64,000 nucleotides of DNA from assembly GCF_008386315.1 (NCBI RefSeq), contig NZ_CP043808.1:3224001-3288000 (forward strand), given 5' to 3'. The notes beneath the pieces are model-generated. The model did no database searches. It saw only the letters and a program-made list of their open reading frames with translations, and had not been told where the DNA came from. Below are positions 54,521-63,846 of this stretch, one piece after another (the first letter of the stretch is position 1; every line of letters starts with the position of its first letter). The position numbers and the translations under genes are program-made. This DNA is from Serinicoccus marinus DSM 15273. Lineage in GTDB: Bacteria; Actinomycetota; Actinomycetes; Actinomycetales; Dermatophilaceae.

Positions 54521-54536
54521 GATGACACCTGTCATC
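54521..54536. promoter_or_regulatory. Perfect 16-bp palindrome upstream of the peptide/kinase operon
   Basis: GATGACACCTGTCATC lies 111 bases upstream of the peptide start and overlaps the stop of the synthetase-like remnant. Its TGACA-N2-TGTCA core matches the site before the ABC transporter at 50745-50760. Confidence 0.6.
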
Positions 54537-54675
54537 AACCCTGGTGGGGCTGTAGTGGCCCGATGTCGTCGAGCAAGGGGATGCCCCGCGTCCCCCAGGC
54601 GGCGATCACTCCGGCCGTCCCCGTCGCCAGATCGTCCGAGCAGCGTAGCCGCGCCTCGCCTCCCCGATGACGCTC
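54535..54675 (-). pseudogene. Remnant resembling the C-terminus of a class III lanthipeptide synthetase
   Basis: About 45 codons end in GGEARLRCSDDLATGTAGVI, then AAWGTRGIPLLDDIG and a TGA at 54535-54537. The SDDLATGTAG pattern recalls the last helices of LanKC cyclase domains (typically 'DLA-x-G-x-AG-V' before a Leu-Pro end). Upstream of it the frame is unrelated sequence, so most of the gene is gone. The match is short and made by eye. Confidence 0.4.
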
Positions 54676-54827
54676 CACCCCGTGGGCACAGCCAGCCGAT
54701 GGTGGTTCACGCCCCGGAGGGGCCCGAAGAAGGTCCCCATCCCGGAGGTCGTCACGACCACTCGGGATAGAGGGCGCAGTAGCGATCCTGGTTGGCCTTT
54801 CCGGCAGCCGCGCGGAGGCACCACCCA

Positions 54828-55880
54828 TCACCGAGTCGGTTCCACCTCACCGATGTGCACCAAGGCATCCCCCCGGTTGACCAGGGGCGCCTCGGCCCGG
54901 CCGATGACGACCCCGGCGCGGTCGGCCTTGACGATCGCCAACCGCTTGCCGAAGGAGTTGAACAGCTCGCCGAGCTTCTCCCCCTCGCTCACCCGCTGCC
55001 CCAGCGCGACGTCCATGTGCACGATGCCGGTCCGGCGCGCCCGCACCCAGCCGCTGCGCCAGCACACCTCGCTCGGCGTCCCGACCGGCTCCACGTCGAC
55101 CTCGTCGGTGTCGATCATCCCCAGGTGCGCCAGCACCCGCAGCACCCCGACCACGCCGGCCTCGATCGCCCACTCGTCGAAGCGCCAGGCCTCGCCGCCC
55201 TCGTAGAGCAGCACCCGCGCGCCCCGCTCGCGCGCGGCATACCGCAGCGAGCCGTCGCGCAGCTTGGCGTGATACATCACCGGCGCGCCGAAGGCCTCGG
55301 CCAGCGCCCGGGTCTGCCGGTCCTCGAGGTCGCAGCGGATCTGCGGGAGGTTGGTGCGCCGGTCGGCACCCGTGTGCAGGTCGATCCCCACGTCCGAGGG
55401 CCCGATGACCTCCTTCATCATGAGGTGCGCGATGCGTCCGGCCAGCGACCCGCGGGCCGAGCCGGGGAAGCTGCGGTTGAGGTCACGCCGGTCCGGCAGG
55501 TAGCGGTCCCCGGACATCACGCCGAGGACGTTGACGATCGGAACCGCCAGCACCGTGCCGCGGATCGTCTTCGGGTCCAGCACCGCCATGACCCGGCGCA
55601 CGACCTCGATGCCCACGACCTCGTCGCCGTGGATCGCGGCGGAGAGCCACACCGTCGGCCCGTCCTCGCGCCCGTGCAGCACGTGCACCGGCAGGCTCAC
55701 CTCGGCGCCGGTGACGAGCCGGGAGATCGGCATCGACACCTCGCGGCGGCTACCGGAACGGACCTTGACCGTGCCGATGGGGAAGGAGGGCCGCAGCTTG
55801 CGCGCCCGCGGTCGGCGCGCCGCAGCCTCGCCCGGTCGCACGTCCGCTGCGGTCGCCGACCCCGTCATCGCCTCGCTCAC
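54828..55880 (-). CDS. Succinylglutamate desuccinylase/aspartoacylase-like zinc hydrolase
   Basis: A 350-residue M14-like zinc-dependent deacylase. Metal ligands are visible in SAAIHGDEVVG (His, Glu) and GIDLHTGADRR (His). The C-terminal 100 residues form a biotinyl-like barrel (GIVHMDVALGQRVSEGEKL). It overlaps the RimB-like gene by four bases and lies in the RimB/RimK cluster, which fits the known association of these three families. Confidence 0.85.
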   Translation of the reverse strand: MSEAMTGSATAADVRPGEAAARRPRARKLRPSFPIGTVKVRSGSRREVSMPISRLVTGAEVSLPVHVLHGREDGPTVWLSAAIHGDEVVGIEVVRRVMAVLDPKTIRGTVLAVPIVNVLGVMSGDRYLPDRRDLNRSFPGSARGSLAGRIAHLMMKEVIGPSDVGIDLHTGADRRTNLPQIRCDLEDRQTRALAEAFGAPVMYHAKLRDGSLRYAARERGARVLLYEGGEAWRFDEWAIEAGVVGVLRVLAHLGMIDTDEVDVEPVGTPSEVCWRSGWVRARRTGIVHMDVALGQRVSEGEKLGELFNSFGKRLAIVKADRAGVVIGRAEAPLVNRGDALVHIGEVEPTR

Positions 55881-56365
55881 TGCTTGCCCCAGTTCTTCCG
55901 CCGCACCGCCCGCTCGGGCCGGCCCCCGGCATAGCTCAGCGCCGGGTCGACGACGTAGCCCTGCACCAGCGCCTCCCGCCCGATGAGCATCCGGAAGCCC
56001 ATCTCGTCACGGTCGGTCAGCGTGACCTCGACCGGCACCTCCCGACCGACGAGGACCACCGGCAGGCGCACGACATACCGCTCCTCCTCGTGCCCCGAGG
56101 AGGAGCGGACCGAGCGGGAGTCGTGGACCGGCAGCTCCACCTCGACGGCGTCGGAGGCGGTCGCCTGCCACGGGTGGACGGCGAAGCTGACCCAGTCGCG
56201 CCCGTCACGGTCGAAGGAGCGCAGGTCGAAGGCGTGGATCGCCGAGGTCTTGGCGCCGGTGTCGATCTTGGCCTTGATCCACGGCACGTCGACCTGCGGG
56301 ATCTGCACCCACTCGCGCCACCCGACGACCGTCTGCTCCGTGATGGAATGGTTGGACCCTGTCAC
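55877..56365 (-). CDS. RimB-like retropepsin protease (ATP-dependent zinc protease family)
   Basis: A 162-residue aspartic-protease-like protein. The active motif is KIDTGAKTSAIHA and the C-terminal MLIGREALVQGYVVDP is typical. In Pseudomonas the RimB protease trims glutamate tails added by RimK. It is divergent from rimK here, sharing a gap of only 25 bases. Confidence 0.85.
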   Translation of the reverse strand: MTGSNHSITEQTVVGWREWVQIPQVDVPWIKAKIDTGAKTSAIHAFDLRSFDRDGRDWVSFAVHPWQATASDAVEVELPVHDSRSVRSSSGHEEERYVVRLPVVLVGREVPVEVTLTDRDEMGFRMLIGREALVQGYVVDPALSYAGGRPERAVRRKNWGKQ

Positions 56366-56390
56366 CCGCGCATCCTCTCAGGACGTCCCC

Positions 56391-57637
56391 ATGAAACTCG
56401 CCATCCTCTCCCGGTCCCTGCGCGCCTACTCGACCCAACGGCTGCGCACCGCGGCGCTCGACCGCGGGCACCAGGTCAAGGTCCTGGACACCCTCCGCTT
56501 CGGCATCGACCTGGCCGGCGACGAGCCCGACCTGCACTTCCGCGGCAAGCCGCTGTCCAGCTACGACGCGGTCCTGCCCCGGGTCGGCGCGTCGGTGACC
56601 TACTTCGGCACCGCGGTCGTGCGGCAGTTCGAGCAGATGGACGTCTACACCCCCAACACGTCCAACGGGATCATGAACAGCCGCGACAAGCTGCGCGCGA
56701 GCCAGATCCTGTCCCGCCACGGCATCGGTATGCCCGCGACCGCCTTCGTGCGCAACCGCGCCGAGATCCCGCACGCCATCGAGATGGTCGGCGGTGCCCC
56801 GGTCGTGGTCAAGCTGCTCGAGGGCACCCAGGGCATCGGCGTCCCATCCTCGCGCCGACGATGAAGGTCGCCGAGGCCATCATCGAGACCCTGCACGGCA
56901 CCAACCAGCAGGTGCTCATCCAGCGCTTCGTCAAGGAGTCCAAGGGCAAGGACGTCCGTGCCCTCGTCGTCGGCGACCGGGTCGTCGCGGCGATGCGGCG
57001 GGTCGCCCAGGGCGACGAGTTCCGCTCCAACGTGCACCGCGGCGGGCGGGTCGAGCCGGTCGACCTGGACCCGGCATACCAGGAGATCGCGGTGCGCGCG
57101 GCGCAGATCATGGGCCTGCGCGTCGCCGGCGTCGACATGCTCGAGGGCAACGACGGCCCGCTGGTGATGGAGGTCAACTCCTCGCCGGGGCTGGAGGGCA
57201 TCGAGGCCGCGACCAAGCTGGACGTCGCCGGCGCCATCGTCGACTACATCGCCGACCAGTCCGGCTTCCCCGACATCGACGTGCGACAGCGGCTCGCGGT
57301 GTCGACCGGGTATGGCGTCGCCGAGATCGCGGTCATGTCCGGCTCGGACATGGTCGGGCAGGCGCTCCAGGACTCCGGCCTGTGGGAGAAGGACATCCAG
57401 GTGCTCACCCTGCACCGCGGCACCCGCGTCGTGCCCAACCCCTCGGGCCAGAAGGTGCTCGAGGACGGCGACCGGCTGCTCTGCTTCGGCAAGCACGAGA
57501 ACATGCGCTCGCTCATCCCCGCCCGCTCACGGCGACCGAGGCGCGTGCGTCAGCTGCCCAAGCAGCCGATCCACGATGACGTGCCCGGCGTCTCCGTGCC
57601 CCTCGCCCAGCAGCTGAGCCCTCCCGGGTCGCCCTGA
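56391..57637 (+). CDS. rimK: RimK-family glutamate ligase with a C-terminal TrkA-C domain (frameshift in sequence)
   Basis: An ATP-grasp ligase of about 415 residues. The N-terminal part starts MKLAILSRSLRAYSTQRL and includes NSRDKLRASQILSRHGIGMP; after an indel near 56850 the conserved frame resumes with IETLHGTNQQVLIQRFVKE and MEVNSSPGLEGIE (metal site). The last 100 residues (LAVSTGYGVAEIAVMSGSDM ... VLEDGDRLLCFGK) are a TrkA-C/RCK-C domain, a ligand-binding module of ion channels that is unusual on RimK. It probably adds glutamates to a ribosomal or other protein. Confidence 0.85.
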
Positions 57638-57670
57638 GTGCCCCTGTGCACGGCATCTCAGGCCCTCACA

Positions 57671-57750
57671 AGTCTGAACACAGTTATTCAGCCGGAGCGC
57701 AGGTTATTTCCTACGCTTCGACCGAATAAGCGTGCACAGGTTCAGACCTT
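57671..57750. repeat. Palindromic intergenic repeat element
   Basis: An 80-bp imperfect palindrome: GTCTGAAC at the left end pairs with GTTCAGAC at the right, and inside are TTATTC/GAATAA and CGGAGCG-AGG/CCT-CGCTTCG arms around a TTATTT loop. Part of it (TATTTCCTACGCTTCG and AAGCGTGCACAGGTTC) matches the element inside cbiB at 26162-26233. It sits between the rimK stop and the convergent NAD(P)-binding gene. Confidence 0.65.
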
Positions 57751-57785
57751 CGAGCACGACGTGCCGACCTTGCCCGGGTATGCCC

Positions 57786-58472
57786 TCAGGCGCCCTTGGC
57801 GACCTCGTCGAGCGCCTGGTCGATCGGGGTGTCGCCGCCGACGAACTCGATCATCCGCCCGGTGAGGTCTTCGCGCCCGATGACCGCGGCGATGACGGCC
57901 GCGACGTCGGCGCGGGGCACCGAGGCGAGCTCGCTGCCGTCCGAGGGCTGCGGGTCCGATCCCGGCCCGGAGCCGCGCACCTCGATCGAGCCGGTGGGCT
58001 CGTCCAGGCTCAACTGGCCCGGCGCGACGATCGTCCAGCCCAGGCCGGAGTCGCGCAGGTGCTGGTCCGCGGCCGACTTGGCCTCGGCGTAGGCGAAGAA
58101 GGCGTTGTCCTCGGGCACCCCGTGGTCCCGGCGGGCACCGAGGTAGCTGACCATGAGGTAGCGCCCGACTCCGGCCTGCTCCGCGGCGTCCATGGTGCGG
58201 GTGGCGGCGTCGCGGTCGACGGCGTAGGTGCGCTCCGGGTCACCGCCGCCGGCACCGGCCGACCACACGACGACGTCGTGCCCACCGAACAGCTCGGCGA
58301 GCTCGTCGGTGCTCATGTCTTGCACGTCGGCGACGACGGGCGTCGCCCCGGTCTGCTCGACCTCGGACGCGTGTTGCGGGTTGCGGATCACCGCACTCAC
58401 CTCGTGCTCGCCCAGCAGCGGGCTGAGCAGCATTGCGACCTTGCCGTGTCCTCCGATGATGGCTATACGCAT
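57786..58472 (-). CDS. NAD(P)-binding atypical SDR
   Basis: A 228-residue Rossmann protein of the YwnB/NmrA-like type: MRIAIIGGHGKVAMLLSPLL at the N-terminus and a YAEAKSAAD segment at the catalytic place. Probably an NAD(P)H-dependent reductase or redox sensor. Complete. Confidence 0.8.
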   Translation of the reverse strand: MRIAIIGGHGKVAMLLSPLLGEHEVSAVIRNPQHASEVEQTGATPVVADVQDMSTDELAELFGGHDVVVWSAGAGGGDPERTYAVDRDAATRTMDAAEQAGVGRYLMVSYLGARRDHGVPEDNAFFAYAEAKSAADQHLRDSGLGWTIVAPGQLSLDEPTGSIEVRGSGPGSDPQPSDGSELASVPRADVAAVIAAVIGREDLTGRMIEFVGGDTPIDQALDEVAKGA

Positions 58473-58518
58473 ACCTGGTCCAACAGCGCACCCCGCCCCG
58501 ATGTTCCACGGGTATGCC

Positions 58519-60807
<2,289 letters not shown>

Positions 60808-60831
60808 GTCCGCCTCCTTCTCGCGTTCGGG

Positions 60832-61286
60832 TCAGTCGAAGAGCTGGGTCACGCGGGCGATGGTCTCGCCCACGCCGTAGAGCAGACCGGCGCTGAGATG
60901 TAGCCCAGCCCCAGGCCTGTGCCGCCGAGCACGCCGTAGCCGAGGTAGACGATCCACAGCTGTCCGGTGGCGATGCCGAGCGCGGAGACGAGGAAGCCGG
61001 CGACCCAGAGCGCCGCCGCCACGGCCATCGTCTTGCGCGGGCCGTTGCGCTCGACCCAGGTGCCGAGGATCGCGGCGGAGAGCCCGAGCATGACGATCGA
61101 GATCGAGAAGATGACCGACACCGCGGTCGCTGAGGCGCCGAAGCGCTCCTCCAGCGGGATGTTGAAGACGCTGAAGGCATACACCTGGCCGATGGACAGG
61201 TGGACGGCGAGCGCGGCCGGCGGCACGAACCAGCGGTTGAAACCCGGACCCGCGACGGTGCGCTCCCGGTCGAGCATGGCGAGCAT
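60832..61286 (-). pseudogene. OFA-type MFS transporter gene with a large internal deletion
   Basis: The first 130 codons read like an oxalate/formate-antiporter-family MFS protein (NRWFVPPAALAVHLSIGQVY, GTGLGLGYIS). At about 60895 the sequence jumps to a different frame giving GLLYGVGETIARVTQLFD and a stop, which resembles the extreme C-terminus of the same family. Around 250-300 residues are missing. Its promoter and start look normal. Confidence 0.7.
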
Positions 61287-61378
61287 GAGGCTCCTCGCGT
61301 CGTCGAGCTGAGCGGTGGTCTCCCAGCGTCACACACCGTCCTCGGTCCGGCACCTCGAAGGTGGGGCAGGATGCGGGT

Positions 61379-62089
61379 ATGGGCGGACACGACCTCGAGG
61401 GGTTCCTGGCCGGCGCGGAGATCGAGGCGGAGGTGCGTCGGCTGCGCCCCGACTACCGCGCGCTGCTCGTCGTCGTCGCGGGCATCGTGCCGGCGCCGGC
61501 TGACGAGCACAGCGAGGCGCGGCTCCGGCGTGCCGAGGCCGCGGCGTCCGAGGCGATGGCCGACGCCGACCTGCTGGACCTGCCGCACGTCGCGGCGTGG
61601 CGGGAGGCATACCGGGCGTTCGGCGCCAAGCCGCAGCGCACCCGCCCCAGCCTGGAGGCGTTGCTGCGTCGGGTCGAGGGCGGGCTGCCGCGGGTCAACC
61701 GCCTCACCGACCTCTACAACGCGGTCTCGGTGCAGCACCAGATCCCGCTCGGCGGCGAGGACCTGGACCGGTATGCCGGTCCGCCCCGGCTGGTGCGCGC
61801 GGCCGGGGACGAGCACTTCGAGACCCTGGCCTCCGGTGAGGCCGCCGTCGAGCACCCGCTGCCCGGCGAGGTCGTCTGGCGCGACGACGAGGGGGTGACC
61901 TGCCGGCGGTGGAAGTGGCGGCAGACGCGGCGCACCGCGCTGACCGACGACACCACTGCCGCCCTCTTCATCCTCGACGCGCTCGAGCCGGTGAGCGACG
62001 ACGCCCTGATGGCTGCCGGCGAGGACCTCGTCACCGAGCTCGCGCGCCTGGGACCCGACGTGCGCTCCGCGCAGCGACTGCTGAGGTGA
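61379..62089 (+). CDS. B3/B4 tRNA-editing-like domain protein
   Basis: A 236-residue protein with the B3/B4 fold of phenylalanyl-tRNA synthetase beta chains, encoded on its own. AYRAFGAKPQRTRPSLEALLRR and LPRVNRLTDLYNAVSV are the family motifs. Stand-alone members may edit misacylated tRNA or bind amino acids. Start ATG 61379. Confidence 0.8.
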   Translation: MGGHDLEGFLAGAEIEAEVRRLRPDYRALLVVVAGIVPAPADEHSEARLRRAEAAASEAMADADLLDLPHVAAWREAYRAFGAKPQRTRPSLEALLRRVEGGLPRVNRLTDLYNAVSVQHQIPLGGEDLDRYAGPPRLVRAAGDEHFETLASGEAAVEHPLPGEVVWRDDEGVTCRRWKWRQTRRTALTDDTTAALFILDALEPVSDDALMAAGEDLVTELARLGPDVRSAQRLLR

Positions 62090-62165
62090 TGCTTGTGCGG
62101 GACGTGGTGTCACATGCGTCGCCGGGACCACGGATGTGACACACCGTCCTGCACACGGGTGCCGG

Positions 62166-62372
62166 TCAGCGGTCGGCGAGCGCGAAGATCTCCTCCACCG
62201 GGAGGTCCAGGAGCTGCGCGATCCGCAGGGCCAGCGGCAGGCTCGGGTCGAACTTCCCCGTCTCGATGGCGTTGACGGTCTGCCGGGACACCCCCAGCTC
62301 CTCGGCCAGGGTCGCCTGGCTCCACCCGCGCTCGGTGCGCAGCGCGCGCAGGATGCTCGTGGTCTCAGCCAC
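62166..62372 (-). CDS. XRE-family (Cro/CI-type) regulator
   Basis: A 68-residue single-domain HTH protein: WSQATLAEELGVSRQTVNAI with the TGKFDPSLPLALRIAQLLD end typical of YozG-like regulators. It is the second gene of an operon with a membrane protein, overlapping it by eight bases. Paired palindromes upstream of the operon are its likely operators. Confidence 0.85.
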   Translation of the reverse strand: MAETTSILRALRTERGWSQATLAEELGVSRQTVNAIETGKFDPSLPLALRIAQLLDLPVEEIFALADR

Positions 62373-62772
62373 GCAGCCGGTCCAGCCGCACGGTGTAGCG
62401 CACCCAGAAGGTCGCCAGCATGACCGTCAGGCACAGCAGCGCCCAGAGCCAGGGCAGTTGGCCCGGTGCCACCACCAGGGCGAGGAGAAGCAGGAGCACC
62501 AGGATCAGCGAGACCTCGAAGGTGTCGCTGCGAGCGGCCATGGCTGCCTGGTGCTCGATGCTGTCCGGGGAGTCCTCCCGGCGCTCGCGTCTGCGACGGC
62601 CCAGGGTGAGGTTGAGCGCGATGCCGAGGGGCCCGGCGACGAGCCAGATGCCGAGCAGCTGCACCCAGAACGCCGGATCGGTGACGAGGTAGAGCAGGGC
62701 CATGCCCACGACGGCGCACAGGCCCACGACGGCGCACAGGCCCGCGACGATCCACAGCGCTCGGGTACTCAT
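62365..62772 (-). CDS. Four-helix membrane protein in an XRE operon
   Basis: A 135-residue protein with four hydrophobic helices (ALWIVAGLCAVVGLCAVVGM first; VSLILVLLLLLALVVAPG third) and a charged loop between the second and third. Membrane protein/XRE pairs of this type are common in Actinobacteria and Firmicutes, with unknown roles. It starts with ATG 62772, immediately beside the operators. Confidence 0.7.
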   Translation of the reverse strand: MSTRALWIVAGLCAVVGLCAVVGMALLYLVTDPAFWVQLLGIWLVAGPLGIALNLTLGRRRRERREDSPDSIEHQAAMAARSDTFEVSLILVLLLLLALVVAPGQLPWLWALLCLTVMLATFWVRYTVRLDRLRG

Positions 62773-62773
62773 G

Positions 62774-62819
62774 TGTCAAGTGTGCTTGACAAGAACGAGA
62801 GTGTCAAGCGTGCTTGACC
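62774..62819. promoter_or_regulatory. Two tandem palindromic operators of the XRE operon
   Basis: TGTCAAGTGTGCTTGACA (62774-62791) and TGTCAAGCGTGCTTGACC (62802-62819) are near-identical palindromes 28 bp apart. On the operon strand each contains a TTGACA/TTGACC -35-like hexamer. The inner site abuts the start codon, so binding would block transcription directly. Confidence 0.65.
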
Positions 62820-62938
62820 TTGCCAGACCGGACAGCCCTGGTTCGCGCCATCCGGCGACCGGCCCCACTGGTCTCCGTCCGGGGAGGTGCACACCAGGGG
62901 TGTCCGGTCGCAGGGAGGGGCCACTCAGCGGGCCTCGA

Positions 62939-63075
62939 CCGACCCGATGTTCCACGACCTCGCGCAGCGCGGGGTCCACGGTGCTCGCCCGGTTGACGAC
63001 CCGGGAGACGGTCGCGCGGGACACCCCGGCATACCGGGCGACCTGATCCAGTGTCGGTCGTCGCTCCGTCCCCGA
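62939..63075 (-). pseudogene. LacI-family regulator fragment (HTH only)
   Basis: The frame contains a normal LacI headpiece, PTLDQVARYAGVSRATVSRV then VNRASTVDPALREVVEHRVG, and then diverges into unrelated low-complexity sequence. The effector domain is absent and no plausible start precedes it. This is a remnant. Confidence 0.7.
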
Positions 63076-63135
63076 TCGGCGTGCAGCACTGACGGACCCG
63101 TCCTCGGGTCGGCGACTGGTCGCCGGGAGAGCGCT

Positions 63136-63846
63136 CTAGGAGCTCCTCGGACCCACGTCTGGGAGCCGCGCCTCGCGGTAGCGCCGGGCGACGAGGCGTG
63201 CCAACAGGTCGTGGGTGGCCAGCGGCTGGGTCCGGGAAACGCCGGCGGCGTCGGCGACCGCGTGCGCCTTGTCGAGGAAGAAACCCGGGGAGAGCAGGTG
63301 GGCGGCCACCGCGACCCGGGTATGCCCGTCCTTCCGCAGCCGGACCAGCTCCTCCTCGGGGCGGGGGCCGGGTCCGCTGAGGAAGGCAGTGCCGGCCGCG
63401 CAGCCGAGGTCCTCCGCGACCCGCTGGGCGACCGTCGCGACCTCGCCCCGCGCGTGGTCGTCGCTGCTCCCGGCGCCGAGGACGAGGACGGCGTCGGGCG
63501 ACTCCCCCGCGGGCAGCGTCTCGCGCACCCGGGCGGCCAGGGCCTGCACGACCTCGTCGGCGGTCCCGAGCGCCGGGGTCGCCGTCGCGCCCGGGACGTC
63601 GGCGAGCGCCGCGGGCACGTCGTGGTTGACGTGGTATCCCGAGGCGAGGAAGAAGGGGACGACGACGGGGTCCTCGAGGCCCACGAGGACCTCCGCGAGG
63701 GTCGGCCCGCAGACGTCGACGAAGCCGACGACGGGAGGGGCGGGCATACCCAGCACCTCGCCCGCTCGGGCGGCGCAGGCACGCACGACCGCCTGCCCCT
63801 CGGGGCTCGCGGTGCCGTGCGCGGCGACGACGAGCGGCCGGCTCAC
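63136..63846 (-). CDS. CbiX/SirB-type sirohydrochlorin chelatase-like protein
   Basis: A 236-residue two-module chelatase. The first module has the catalytic-type His in LVVAAHGTASPEG and the second in ASGYHVNHDVP. It inserts Co or Fe into sirohydrochlorin in its family. GTG at 63846 overlaps the end of the upstream SUMT gene by four bases. With SUMT it more likely serves siroheme, because no other corrin-ring genes are in the window. Confidence 0.8.
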   Translation of the reverse strand: MSRPLVVAAHGTASPEGQAVVRACAARAGEVLGMPAPPVVGFVDVCGPTLAEVLVGLEDPVVVPFFLASGYHVNHDVPAALADVPGATATPALGTADEVVQALAARVRETLPAGESPDAVLVLGAGSSDDHARGEVATVAQRVAEDLGCAAGTAFLSGPGPRPEEELVRLRKDGHTRVAVAAHLLSPGFFLDKAHAVADAAGVSRTQPLATHDLLARLVARRYREARLPDVGPRSS

